Shown here piece after piece: positions 33,018 to 45,900 of a stretch of 64,000 bases of DNA; positions within the stretch are counted from its first letter, which is position 1, and every line of letters begins with the position of its first letter. Location of the stretch: the NCBI GenBank assembly GCA_038501785.1, contig JBAMJR010000189.1:273501-337500 (forward strand), given 5' to 3'. A program made the translations under genes and the position numbers. This DNA comes from Myoxocephalus aenaeus. Taxonomy: Eukaryota; Chordata; Actinopteri; Perciformes; Cottidae. A model generated the notes under the pieces. It did not search any database, was not told the origin of the DNA, and saw only the letters and a program-made list of their open reading frames with translations.

Positions 33018-33631
33018 TTTATTAAAAACCCTTCAAATGAAAAGCAACTTGTAAAGTAAATAAAATCATACATAATGGTGCTATAGATTCTATTTTCGCA
33101 AGAAAAGAGAACACAAAGTTTAAAAAGAACAAAACCACACTGGAACTATGGACCTGTCATGCCTCTTCACTGAATAATTTATAACTTATTTTGATTTCGT
33201 GATCAACCTTGGCTTTAGCACATTAATCCACAAAGACTATATTTAATCATTTTAAATGACTTCCCTTGTTATGAAATTATGTCAGTTTCCCCATAGGCCA
33301 AATTAATTTAGAAAGATCGAAGAGCAGGAGGATTTTGACCGCTAACAGTACTGCGTCTCGTTGAAATACACTTAGCACCTAAGCCAGCATCCTATTCTGC
33401 ACAACACTTTTTGAACAGTAAAACAAGCAAGAGGAACAGAAGAAGCATGAACAGCTCAGAGAAATACGTGAACTGTAGACATGGAATCATAGGTTTTAAA
33501 GTATGGGGCTGTCTGCAATACAGTATCTTCCAGTAAGTCTCAGGCGAACGCAACGCAATCCGCCATAGACGAGGGGGATGTATAGCGCCACGTACATCAG
33601 CAGACGACGACGATCTTGTCATATTCTAAAC
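33018..33631 (-). other. 3'UTR exon of rbm4-like gene B
   Basis: The acceptor CTCTTTCCAG ends at 33632 on the minus strand. The exon contains GATCGTCGTCGTC and CTGATGTACGTGG, matching the 3'UTR exon of copy A at 18067. AATAAA on the minus strand at 33023-33018, in the context AATAAAC, resembles the copy A signal at 17434-17429. It pairs with the donor at 33882-33881. Confidence 0.6.
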
Positions 33632-33902
33632 CTGGAAAGAGAGCACACCACACATGTCAAGGAGCGGGTTTTAGTCAGGAGTCGCGCAAGACTGATCTTT
33701 GATGCTAAAGTAACAATATATTAGGACGTAAGAGCTCTGGCTGATGGTGATGGGTTCAAACGTGATTCTATTGCAATTAAGGAATGCAGCTCATCGAATT
33801 GATTTGGGTATATATTTAGATAATCAGGTCTACTTATTAATGCGATTCATCATATCAAGAACCATCCACTCTCTGTTCTCACCTTGAGTTACTCTCGTGG
33901 GC

Positions 33903-35105
33903 CTAATAGCCTGCGTATCGCGGTGGTGGCGGCGGTGCCTGCGACCCATCCGAGTAGGGGTCCCTGGGCCGGGGTGCCGCATACATCGGAGCCGCGTACA
34001 TCGGAGCCCTGGACAGCGGGGAGAGACGAGAGCGCTCGTAGGGGTACCCGTTACCAGCCGACATCGCAGGCGGAGGGGGGGCTCGTCTGATGGGGCTGCG
34101 GTCCCTGGTCATGTATGCGGGCGGAGCGGGCGGAGCGGGCGGCGCGCGCTCGTAGGGGTTGGGGGCCCCCATTCCGAGGCGTTCCCTAACCAGTGCCGAG
34201 GGAGGAGGCGGAGGAGGGGGGTTGATGCCGGAGCGCCTGTCATCGAACCCTGCACCATAAGGCCGGGCTCTGTATTTCTCGTAGTAGTCGACCATCCCAT
34301 AGGCTTCTCGCTCGCCGTAGCCACGGTCGGAATAGGGCGCCCGTCTAGGGGGCGGGGGTGGTGGAGGGAGCGGCGGCGGAGCATAAGCGGACATGCGCTC
34401 TCTGAATGGAGGCTCGGGCCGCTCCCCTGGGAAGCGTGGAGGATAATAGCCGCCTCTGTTTGGTGGAGGCGGATGTGAATGCGGATGTGGATAGTCCTCC
34501 TCCTCATCGGGCCCCCCCCTGGGTCTGCTTTTTGAGACCTGAACATGTATGTGCTTTCCTGTGAGAGAGAAAATCAATGTCCTTCAGATCTAGAAAGGAA
34601 GACTACGAACAGTATGGACAACCTAACCCCCCTCCCAAAAAAAAAACACAACTTCCAATCCGTTCACTCATGGATAAGAATATCAAATTGACCTACCTTG
34701 AAAGTCTGAGTTGTCCAGGCCCTTTATGGCGTCCATGGCCTCGTCAGAATTGGCCATGTGTATGAAGGCAAAGTTCTTGACAATGGAGCACTCCTTGACT
34801 GAGCCGTACTCTTCGAACAGCTCACGGAGCTCATTGTCGAAGCCCTTCTCCACATTGGCGACGTGGAGCTTCACAGGGCCCGGGTTCTTCCCTCTGCTGG
34901 GCTCCACATTGATGGGCCGGCCGTCCAGCTTGTAGAGATGGAGCTCGCGGATGGCCTTGGTGGCCGACTTTCGGTCGTCCATGTGGACAAAAGCATAGTT
35001 CTTGAACTTGGCGCTCTCGGTCACGGTGCCAAACGGGGTAAACAGAGCTTCAACGTCCTCCTTCCCAGTGTCCTGGGACAGGTTGCCAATAAAAATCTTG
35101 ACCAT
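33903..35105 (-). CDS. rbm4-like: RBM4/Lark-type RNA-binding protein, copy B
   Basis: Coding exons 35105-34697 and 34558-33903 give 354 residues. The first exon is 409 nt, the same length as in copy A, and encodes both RRMs: MVKIFIGNLSQD with NYAFVHMDD, then KLHVANVEKG with NFAFIHM. The second exon starts GKHIHVQVSKSRPR and is rich in proline, arginine and tyrosine (DYYEKYRARPYG again), ending RYAGY. No CCHC zinc knuckle is seen. A 5'UTR intron is likely, since TTTTACAG ends 15 nt before the start codon, with its donor at 35618-35617. The stop is followed after 20 nt by a donor for a 3'UTR exon, as in copy A. Copies A and B flank tifa and the retrotransposon in the same orientation, so they look like an old tandem duplication. 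Expected role: splicing and translation control. Confidence 0.88.
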
Positions 35106-35777
35106 GGTTGCTCCAGTGTACTGTAAAAGGGATAAACAGAATGAAACACAGGCCAGTAACGTAACGTCAACAGGAGAAAGTAACCGGTGAGAGGGCGAAT
35201 GGTGAATCCATAACGTCATAACCAGGAAATAGACAGCGTGTAATCGAGACGACTGCCGGAGGCAACCGGGGAAAACAATAAACTAGAACAACCTTATCAA
35301 ACTGGAACCTTTGCCACGGGCGCTGAGCGACTTTAATTACAGCTAACGTATTACAAAAAATAAATAATAAGCTTAAGTTGAAGAAGCGTCCATGTTTGCA
35401 CTTCCTGGTGCGAGCCGGGCTCGTTTCATTTGAATGGTTTGTATTAGCGCGCTAGCATTAGCTCAGTTAGCCATTTTGTCTCGTGCGACTGTAACCAAAT
35501 AAAATTCTGTTCTTCCGCCGATACTTCGTGCAGGTACGGTGGAAATGCGTGTGAAGCCACAGCGGTAAGAAAAGCAAAAGTAACGAATAGAAATAGGCGT
35601 AAATACGAAACTACTCACATCTCGCTTCTGTTCGGCGCCACAACGAAGTCGAAACTGGCCAGGATGCGACCCAGTAGATTACCAGCTGGCGATGAGCGCA
35701 CAAGTAGGGCTCTGATTGGTGAGCTGACGTGTCACTCAAAGCCCACGCGCCGTGATTGGCTAAAGACACGAAGGGCC

Positions 35778-35785
35778 TTTTTATA
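35778..35785 (-). promoter_or_regulatory. TATA-like box of rbm4-like gene B
   Basis: TATAAAAA on the minus strand, about 160 bp upstream of the 5'UTR donor at 35618. CCAAT motifs (GATTGGC, GATTGGT) lie at 35714-35762, just inside it. The arrangement is plausible but the start site is not proven. Confidence 0.45.
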
Positions 35786-35829
35786 CGGATAAGGCGTTTC
35801 ATCATGGCGGCTCTCTCGAAAAGTTTGTT

Positions 35830-37585
35830 TTCAACTGTTTCCAATTTACAACTTTAATAACTACATTTGTGCAGACGTCATTCTTTTTCATTATTTTTTT
35901 TTCATGTTTTGCGGTCACATCACATGTGAATTTATAATTTGAGAGACGCTGTATGCTTATTTTCTTTATCTTTTGGTCACGTTACATACATATCTACTGC
36001 ATCTAAGATGCACGAGGACTCGAGTCAGTGAAGAATCAGGGACAACGTACCTTTTACACGATACAATCAATAAAAGCCCACTGTTGAAGGAAGTGAATCA
36101 CAATCGGGATGACACTTAAAAGTATAACTGGATTTCTGTCACCATAGGACATACATTGTATTATCTTACTCTGGATGCCCCTTGTTTGGTCCACAACTTC
36201 CATGTGAAGCAATAGCTCATCTGAACTGAATCAGGCACATTCCACATGTGCAAGATAAAAATCAGTAAGATGGGAAATTACAAACACATTAAGTATATCA
36301 GTGAAAAGACATAGGAAGAAATTACCTGTGATTTGTGATATTCTAAGATTAGGTAAATAAACAACGCTTGAAGTCGACATACATGCTTTTTCGTGGAGTA
36401 GTCAAGCAATTTTGAGTCAGGCTCCAGCAAAGCAGACTGGCAGTGATTAGGTATTAACTGTCAGACAATGCTGCAAATTTCATCCATGCATCCTCCTCAA
36501 ACGCCACTTGTGCTATACAAATAAACTTGCCTTGCTGTCTAGAGACTTCAGGAGGGACAAGGCCTCTGGGATTCGTCACGCCTAGTGGGACCTATCCGAT
36601 TAATCCCAAAAGCAGAATTAAATTCCCGAAGGATGAGACTTCCCTTTTGAGTCCACGCAAACAAGTTCACCTCCAGCTCCACAGTAACAAAAGGTAAGGA
36701 TGAACAGTATGTGTGATTATACTGGGAATACAAACAGAACCACAGGGAGTGAGGGGTCAGATGTCCAGAAGTTTCACCCTTTTTTTTTTATTCAACAAAT
36801 GGCTTACCATACTGCCATAAGGCCGTGACCAGCCAACAGTTGCTGTCCACAGGGTCTCACAGTCCTCTTACTGGGCTCCCTCACTGCTGCTGCTCTCCTT
36901 TCGTGTTCGAGTGGCACTCGTGTTAACAAATGTTCCTGTACTCGTTTTTGATTAGAAAGGAAGGAATGTTTTAACTCTGGCATTTGAGTGTTTTTTGTAA
37001 AAAAAAAAAAAAAAAGAAGTAAAAAGTCAGAAAGCAAAAAATACTTCTGATGCTGTACAGGTGCCTGTGCTTTACAGGATCACGCATTGACCCAAGAGGA
37101 AAAGACGTCTCAGGTCCAGTGTCTTTGTGGATCCAGCAACAGTCGACACAGTTGGGATGGCTGACAATAGCTTGAGACACATTTGACACCAGTGACGCGT
37201 TAAAGGACTGCAGTATAATTCATACTAGCAAGTCGGTCTAACTAACTCTAGTTCTGGCTGCGGTGTCCAGAGTTCGGGCCTGTATTAAAAAGAACAACCC
37301 GTTCAGAAAAGATGTATACCAAACAATGAAAAGTCCTTTATTGCCATCAGAACATGAGTGAGAAAACCAGAGACAAAAATCTGACAGTGAGGAGTCGACT
37401 GTACAACCAGCATCCACACAGACACACGCACACACGCGCACACGCACGCACGCGCACACACACACACCAGTCTTTCAACAGGACGTGAGGGGGTACAGAT
37501 ACGAGGATATACAGTACTCACACAATGAGGTATAAAGGTAAACACAAACACACCAGATAGGGGCTTTGTCCTCCACTCTCTCTCA

Positions 37586-37629
<44 letters not shown>

Positions 37630-38220
37630 TGCAACTGAACCAAGGTACAAATACTTGAGTGCTCGTTCATCCAATAATAAAAACACGACATACAGGCGAG
37701 CAGAAATGTACGACAGCAGCATCTGAGTCACCGTCCTCAACCACACTCCCATTCATCTGTCTCTCGAAAACCTTTGGTCATGTGGACGCTCGCTTGTCAT
37801 GCACAACGTTGCCCTCGTAAAATGTTAATACTTTGTGAGACTCCAGACAACTTGTGAGCAAAAGGAACGGGTCTCCCTTCCTGACTGGTGTCCACCGATT
37901 AAAAACATGGGCGTTCTGGGCAGATGAGGTGGGCATGGGAGGTAGGGCGAAATGTTTTTGAAGTCACAAATAGTTTCTCTCTCTCCAAGGTAGAGTTTCT
38001 ACATTAGTTGGACATTCAATGTGTACATTAGCAGCAATTCTAGTGAATGAAACAATGGCTTGGTAAATCAGATTAATAACACCCTTTCCTCATGCACGGG
38101 ACAGGCACCACCTACTACTCGTTAACTAAATGCCATGCACGTTAGAAAAATAGACTGCAAACTCACAAGACATAGAAATCAAAGTTCGTCTCCAGAGAAG
38201 AGGTTGATTTCACTTCAGTT
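35830..38220. other. Spacer between rbm4-like B and fxr2
   Basis: No gene recognised. Contains an A run near 37000-37015, CA-rich tracts at 37420-37470 and an (AC)n tract at 37589-37625. A minus-strand AATAAA near 37335 is an alternative fxr2 poly(A) site. Confidence 0.4.
37589..37625. repeat. (AC)n microsatellite
   Basis: About 18 AC units downstream of the fxr2 3' end. Confidence 0.95.
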
Positions 38221-38221
38221 T

Positions 38222-39908
38222 TTTATTTCAGGTTTTTAATTTTTTTTCCTAAGATGTGGAAATAGCAACAAAAGAAACTTGAGAGCGGTAAACCAAGACA
38301 ACAGTAACAACATGAGCAGAGAGCCACTGAGGTTTTCGACTTCCTCTCGTACTCCCCCGTCTGCCAACCCAAAACGCCAGGTACAAAGAACGACGCATCG
38401 CTCGCCCTGTGAGGTTTTTCCCGTTGCCCGACCTCTACTTGGCGCCATGCGGGGCGACCGCGTCGGCTTGCACGCGCCCGCTGTGTGTACGCCCGCATCT
38501 ATCCCGCGAGTGTGGGGCCCCCGTGTGTCTCGTGGCTCTCGTGTCATTTGAAGCTGTCCCAATCCCCACAGTCCAGGCCCTCCACCCCCACCCCACTAGC
38601 AGCACCCGTCCCAGAAAGGTGGTCGCCCTCGTGTGCATCCGGAGCTGTGTGCTGCAGTGGTTTATCAAGACACTAGTGTGGCTGGAAGCTAGCACCGCCG
38701 CCCCCCTCCGACACAAAGAAAGAGGCACGGTACAGTTCTCTTTTTAAGTCTAAATCTATAGTTCACGTCTGCCGCCCGTCTGGTCTGTCTGTCCCGTTTT
38801 ACAAGGCTGTGATGGGAGCCACCCTGGACCCTCAGAAGACCCATAACGGGTCGGGAGGAGGAAGACGCCCCTCAGGCCTGTCGATAAGTAGAGATGCCTC
38901 GCCGTGCGACCCCCGCCCAGGGCTGCCTCCCAGTTTTGTTCTGTGGTTTGCCAAATATCTCAACTGTGCACACGCGCGCACGTAAGCGCGCTCTCTCTCT
39001 CTCTGACCCCCTACGCATTCTACGCGGAATGAGGACATGCGCGCCTTGAATTTCGTGTTTGGCACCAGACTTCTTTTTGCCTCACGTTGGCTCGCCGCTC
39101 ACCACTCCCTCCTCCTCTATGTCCTCTAGTCACTCACTTTACTCCTCACAGGTCTGTTCTCTTTCTCGTAACCTTCCCTCCCTCCCCCCCAAAAAAACTG
39201 GTAGAATATATCGCCCTTATTTCTTCCTCTTGGGAAACAAAAACAAACTTAAATGAAAAAAAAAAAAACTCAAGTTGTTTTTTTTATTTATTTTTTTCAA
39301 ATTCAAGGCACAATGTCTATCAATATCCCAATCTGTCTGTCTCCACCCAGGTTCAGTGTGCGGACATCGCGTCACATAAGCTATTGGACTGTCTGCTTGT
39401 GCGCCACTCCCTACAGCTTACATCTCTCTAGTCTGCACTTTAACACTGTTAAGAGACGCGTCTGTTTTGGTTGAGAGAGCGACCGCCAAGTCCAAACCAG
39501 TGATAAACAATGAACGAAATCAACATAACGAAAAATACACAAATAAAGACAACCGTTTCAAAAAACAAAACAAAAAAAAAAAGTCTCGTCCTGTTTCTCG
39601 TATTTCAGTATTTTTAAAAATCAAGTCATATCCACCAGCTCTTTTTTGGCAAGCTAGTTGTTTTTTTGTATTTTTTAAATAAGCACTAAGTACTGATAGA
39701 TAGGATAGCATACACCGTTAACGTGTGGTTTTAAGTAGATGCGTTTGTCGTTTTTTTTGTACTTTTTCACTCTCATAGTATGAATTCAGGTATTTTGTCA
39801 GGTACTTTTTCACTCATCGGTTTAAGGTTTAAGTTAATGCAAGCAGGGACAGAGTTTGCCATGGAGTCTTGCTCTAGACTTGGGTTCGCGAGGGGCAGGG
39901 CCGTCTCT
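38222..39908 (-). other. fxr2: Probable fxr2 3'UTR
   Basis: About 1.7 kb between the fxr2 stop codon and a minus-strand AATAAA at 38227-38222. No competing exon or splice pattern is evident. The 3' end is an inference; AATAAA near 37335 is an alternative. Confidence 0.45.
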
Positions 39909-42900
39909 TTACGAGACCCCGTTGACCAAGGTCAGGGTCTCGCTGGCCGAGGTCATGCCTTTGCTGGGGGAACCCTTGGAGGGCGTTTGCTCATCCTTAG
40001 TGGCGCTGGTCCCATTCTCCTGTGGGGGGGGGGGGGGGGGGGGGGGGAGAAGGTGGGAAAAGGTGAGTTTCTGATTTATGTCAATAAAACTGAGGCCGAG
40101 GTCAATGTGTGCGCTCCTGTCTGTACCTTGGGCTCGGGGCCAGCGTGGTTTTCCTTCTGTGGCAGGTTCTGTCTGCTCTGGGACTCAGCACGGGAAATGT
40201 AGTCAGCAACAGTCACTGGAAACATTGAGATCTGTTAGCTAGAACAATTGCTTCACACAGAGACTCACTGGTATTGCTTGAAGAAAGGCCGTCAGCAACT
40301 GCCGCAATCAAGCCATCCAATAGAGAGCAATCTAACCCTGTTCCTTCTGAAGAGGAAAATGTTTACTCATGAAACCTGGTGACTCACCACTTTCAGCTGG
40401 CTGTCTGTCACGGCTAGCCGAACCTCCCTCTGGGCGGTTGCCACGATTACGACGGCGGCGGCTTCTGTTGCGGCGCTGTGGTCGCGCCTCATCATCTGAC
40501 GGTCAAATGAGGAAAATAAGGGGTTACCGTCTGCTTCCATCAACAAGCGTCCTGGTATTAAAAGGCAGAGATTTACAATGTGCATTTCCGTTTCAAAGGA
40601 AATGATTAAGTGAGCTTCTTCTCACCCAGTCCGTTCTCACTGGGGGCGGCCTGGCCGTCCGACTCCGTGGCAGCGTCCATCACGCTGGGCTCCTGGTCGT
40701 TGCGGCGGCGGCGGGAGCGTCTGCGGCGTTCTCCTGCCTCACTGGTGTCTGCGTCAGCCAGCTCTCCCTCACCCTCCAGCAGGGAGTATGGGTTACTGTC
40801 TGGGTCCCTCAGCACTGGATAAGCCACAGAAAAGTAGTATTGCAACCAATCTTCTCTCGTTTGTATTTATGTACAGTAGATTCAACACAATCACAATTAG
40901 AAGGCACAAGACTTCATTACCAGTTTCTCATCTTATTAGTATTTTTTATTATGATGAGGTTATATCACATCCTAAGTGGACTTAAGGTGAAACACATGGG
41001 CTCTACCTACCTGAGCTGATGGAGTTGGAAGGCTTGGCCCCCGGCCCCCCACGGCCTCGTCCCGAGTTAGTGCCTCGGCCCCTGCCGCCCCGTCGGGAGC
41101 CTCTCTCGTCTCCACCAATGCCACGGGGACGCTGCTCTCGCTCGCTAACGTCCTCCGACTCAGAAGCATTGGACAATTCAGAGTTTGTGCCTGGATCAAG
41201 CAGAAACGATGCATGTAAAAAAACAATGGTAAATTACTTTTTACACGACAGACGTGGCTTCCATTCTATACAACCACTCAGATGTGTCTCCTTCAGTCTC
41301 ACCATATCCAGAGTACTGGCTGTTGGAGGCCCTACGGCCTCTGCCGCGGCCCCCATAGGTGCGAGAGGTGTGAAGTGAGTTGGTGCTCTCATCTGTCAAG
41401 TAGCCTTTCTCCCGTTCAACGCCGGGGCCGCTGGTTCGATTAGCGGGGGCACGGTACCCAACCCCGATCTGACGGAGCTGCTCGTCAATCTGGAGACGCT
41501 CAAGGCGCAGCTGCTCCACTTCCTACGGGACGGGGGCGAAACAACGGGGCAGGCATGAATTAATCAAAATTTTGTAGAATAAAAAGTTACTACATAAATC
41601 GCCATATTAATTCCCAATGGCCACAATCACATGTATGACGTATTGCATCTTCCAACATTAAGTCAGCATAAGATTCCCGAGCCACTTTGAATGACCAGGT
41701 GACCTGGTCCAGTTCCACTTTACAAAACTTTTGGCAGGCTGCATTATTTTGACAGAGTGCAGAGTATGTAGAAACAGACATGATCCGATTTAACTTCAAA
41801 CAAAGGATGCGCGCTGCCATTTAAAAATCTGGTGAGCTGGTAGTGTTGGGACAAAAAAAATAAAAGTATTGCAACAACTTGATGCAATCAAGGATACTTT
41901 TTATATTCAAAAAATAATTATGAAATCTACAAAAAGTAAATTGCAGTATTACAGGGCTTTCTACTCACAACAATAACAGATATTGTTGCTGACCTTTTAC
42001 TTGGTTGACTGATTTACTGAGCCGGGACCAAGCACCGGTCTTAAAAATCATGTGCTGTGGGTCTGGGCAGGCTTTGTGCATGTTATTACATTACTCTACC
42101 ACAAAGTGGCAGTAATGCGTAAAGTTTTGTATGGATGGACATTGTCCCCTCACTTTTTAATCTCTTTGGACAGAGACCAGACTTATAACACATGGAATCG
42201 GTTGCTAAGAGTTGCCTCGGGAACCCTAAAAATGGGGTAAACAGTGGTTGACCAGGGAAACTGATAACGATGAGAGATAATCATCAGTTTGAATAGTCAT
42301 TCAAACAATTCTCCAGCTACTTAATATCATTTAGCTGGGGAGCCTCTGAACCACTATTCCAGGATAAAGTTAAAAGGTGTCAGTTTTTAATGTTTAAAAT
42401 ATTTTTAAAGTATACAAAAAATGTCCCGCAAAGTTGCATATTGCCATCTTCATTGATGAGGGAAGCTGGACTTTGGCCTCTAATGGCAGCAGTGCAATGA
42501 CAGCCGTTTCTATGGTGGGTGATTTGGAGGAGGGGGTCTCACTTCACAGTGTGACAGCTGCCTCCACCAACGACAGCTGAGCCTCATGGGAGGCGTGAAG
42601 GAAGTGAAGCAGGGCAAGGGGGTCTGGTGTTATTTTTGGAAGCTGAGGGTCCAGATAGCTGGTAATCTAAACTCATGTGTACCCGTCGCCCCATCCCAGA
42701 GAGAGGGGCTATTAATAAAAGCACATGAGGTAAGGACAAAACGAGGTGCTCTCAGCAGCTTTCCTCATGTGGTGTTGGGGGAACAGGTGAGTGACAGTCT
42801 AAAAAAAACATTGTTCCTCTACTAGAGTCTCCAGATAGTCTGAGCAGAAGTACAGAAGACGCTATAAACATGCAGTTTTTTTTGATGGACAGGAACAGAG

Positions 42901-45900
42901 AAAAAGACTAGTGCTGCTATCTACTGGTGACCGTGGAGGATTTACCAACCTGGAGGTAGGACACATGGTACTCCAACAGAGCCTGAGCATTGCTGATGTT
43001 CTCTTTAGTTCCCACAAACACGAAGGGAACCAGGCCCTGTTGAAAACACACAGAGGGGGAGATAAGGAGTTGAGTTTCTAATTAAAAAAACAGATACTCA
43101 TCACTTTAAATGCTGAGGCCCATTATTGGGGGGGGGGGGGGATTATCAAATAACATTTTAAGTGGAATTAGAAACACATTTTTGGAATGATTAGGATACT
43201 TGACCATCACAGGAAGCACACTGAACAGAAACATATCAATCCATCGGAGACGACAGAGAGCCACCATAACTGGCATGTGCTTTGCAGTGGGCAGTGGTTA
43301 TTGAAAGCAATGAAAACACAAGTGCTAGTGACAAAACAAAAGAGACGAAGCAGCAGAATGGAACAGCAGACAGCACATGGGACTTTTATAGTCAATACGC
43401 TTTGCTCTTGGGAGAGCAGGGCCCATTCACCTCTTTGTTGTTGGCAGTGTCGTCCCTGCTTGCACCCTGCCGGCCTCCCTCCTCCCGGGGAAGCTTTTTG
43501 TCGTTGTCTCCCTCAATCCGCACACGGACCACGCCCGACTTGTCCACAATCTCCTGAATGACTTTGCCACTCTTGCCGATGACTTTGCCTGCGCGCACGA
43601 GAGAGAGAGGGCGAGAGAAAGGGGAAGAAATAGAACGTTGGGAGGATAAGAGAGTGTACATGTGTAGTGATATGGAGTGCATCAAGTGGTACAAAATAAG
43701 CTTCTTCAGGAATGTAGCTCACTCACCGACAAGGTTCCTGGGTACCTGAAAGAAGTCTTCTTTGAATTCTAGAAACTCTCTAGCCTGCTTTACTGCCTCT
43801 GGGCTCTGTAACACAACACAACCATTAGACCACATTTCACTACAGTACATCTATCCAAACCTTGGGACTAGAACCGACATACAACGGCACATAAGCTCAT
43901 TAAGCGGCGTACCTCTCCATAGATCCTAAATGTGCAGCTTTCCTCCTCCAACTCTATCGCTGTGACACCGGCCACCTTCCTTGCCTGCTGGATGTTGGCA
44001 CCATGGGAGCCGATGGCTAGGCCCATCAGGTCCTCCCTGACCTTCACCTCTTCCTGGTATGCTGAGGCTAACTGCTTACTTGTCTGCGAGGGGAAACACA
44101 TTTGTGGTTCGTGTGCAAATATATAAACTGTGGTTGGCTAGGGTTTGTAATTTTTAAATGACAAACATCCACACTTCCAGGCTAAATTAAGTGTGTGCAT
44201 CAAATTTTAAAGTAGGTTTACCTCCAAATGTTTGGTGGCTTCTTCGTTGCGAGACATTAGCATAAGCTTGGTACGGATGCTGCGGAAATGCATTTCGCTC
44301 AGAAGAGATGCACGCTTTACTGTGGTTTCATTTGTAGACTGAAGATGACAAAAGAAGAGGGGGGGGGGGGTAAAGTTACAATTCAACAATTGTTTAGTCA
44401 GTGTTTGTGAATACGAGTGTATTCGAGGAGTCTTACAGAAGCACAAAGTTGTCCAAAACGTGCTCTCAAAATTTTGTCATTGTATTACTTTAGTCTAGAA
44501 AATAAGAGAGGCTGGAGGAGAGAAGATATGCAACAAGGAGGTAAGACCCAGCTGAAGTGTGTATTCCGACTACTAACCAGCACAATGAGTTCGTGTGTTT
44601 GGGTACTGTAGAAGATGCAGTTGGCTCCGATTGCTTTCCGGAACTCTTTGTGAATGTTTTCATTTTCACAGCTGTCGATAAGAAAACAATCCGCAGGAAA
44701 GTCAGCCTCGTTTTTTGCAACGCTCACGTTAATTCAAATTAATCTATCTTCAGGGTGTAAACGTGACACTCACATGTCCCTCAGGTCTTCTGGGACGGGG
44801 ATGGGGACCTTGTGGAAGGAGCTTCGAGAGGAAGGGCTGTTGGGGTTGAGGGGCCTGATGCGCTCCGCTGTGACGATCTCGTTGTATGTGGCGTCGCACG
44901 CCGCGTATTCTATCACATAGAACTGAAAACGGCACACAAAGATACAGATTATTTTTTTATTTTTTTAATAGTGGAGCCAGAAATGTCAAGACACACAAAT
45001 GTTGGACAGCCCAGATAACCAATGCGAGTTGGGAAAAAGAAAAAAAGAAAAACATGCCAAGATACACACCGAGCAGCACTGCTGAATTCAATCCATATAA
45101 AAACTCTGACTCAGCTGTGACGTTTAAGATTCATTGACGTCCGGTCTCGAATACAAAATTAATGGATGTCCGCTCTCGAATTAAGAAACAATATTTCACA
45201 TAAAAAAAATGCATCCATTCATCTATTAAATGAAGCTACACAACACTTTTCCCGGTTTCTTCAGTTTTTTTAGAAAACACAAGGTGTACCAGAGTGAGAT
45301 GCAGAGAGAGAAAAAAAGAAGTGCAGAGAAAGAAAAAAGGGGGAACCCAGAGAGAGTGAGGCAGTGAGATGAACACTGCACACTCCATGCTCAAAAGGAC
45401 AGAATTAAAGCCATCAGTCAATGCTAGACATTCCTGCAGGCTCATATCAGACTGCTCCAAATAACAGCCCTCCACCAGCAGCAACTCCCCCTGGCACAGC
45501 AGCACTACAATGCGGTCCTCTGCCATATCCCACTGACCCACTATTCAACCTGCAGCTCGTGCTGGTGGTGATTAAGAGCCAGTTCTGGTTCTCGGTTATT
45601 AGAAACACGAAAATAAAATACGTAAACGGTGTGAAGAAAAAGCACTGGGTGTATGGGAAACATAATTTGAAGACACAATGTCAGACCACATCAGGGCATA
45701 CTGGCTCTTTGAGCTCATTACCCTGCAGTTACTACAGGCCTGTATTCACTCTCAAGACAGCAGTACTCGGCTCAATAAAGAGTTGCTGGCAATACAACAA
45801 AACACTGATGGTAAAGAGAAAGATAGTAGCTACATATTAAATATTGAGATACAGAGGATGCTAGCCCAGTTGGATCTCGTCACTGACAATATTAATGTTA

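Noticed and set aside
35804..35857. Plus-strand ATGGCGGCTCTCTCG frame near the rbm4-like B promoter
   Set aside because: It gives only 17 codons before a stop, with no convincing donor, and no exons follow.
37238..37752. Minus-strand frames rich in Cys/Val
   Set aside because: They are translated CA repeats.
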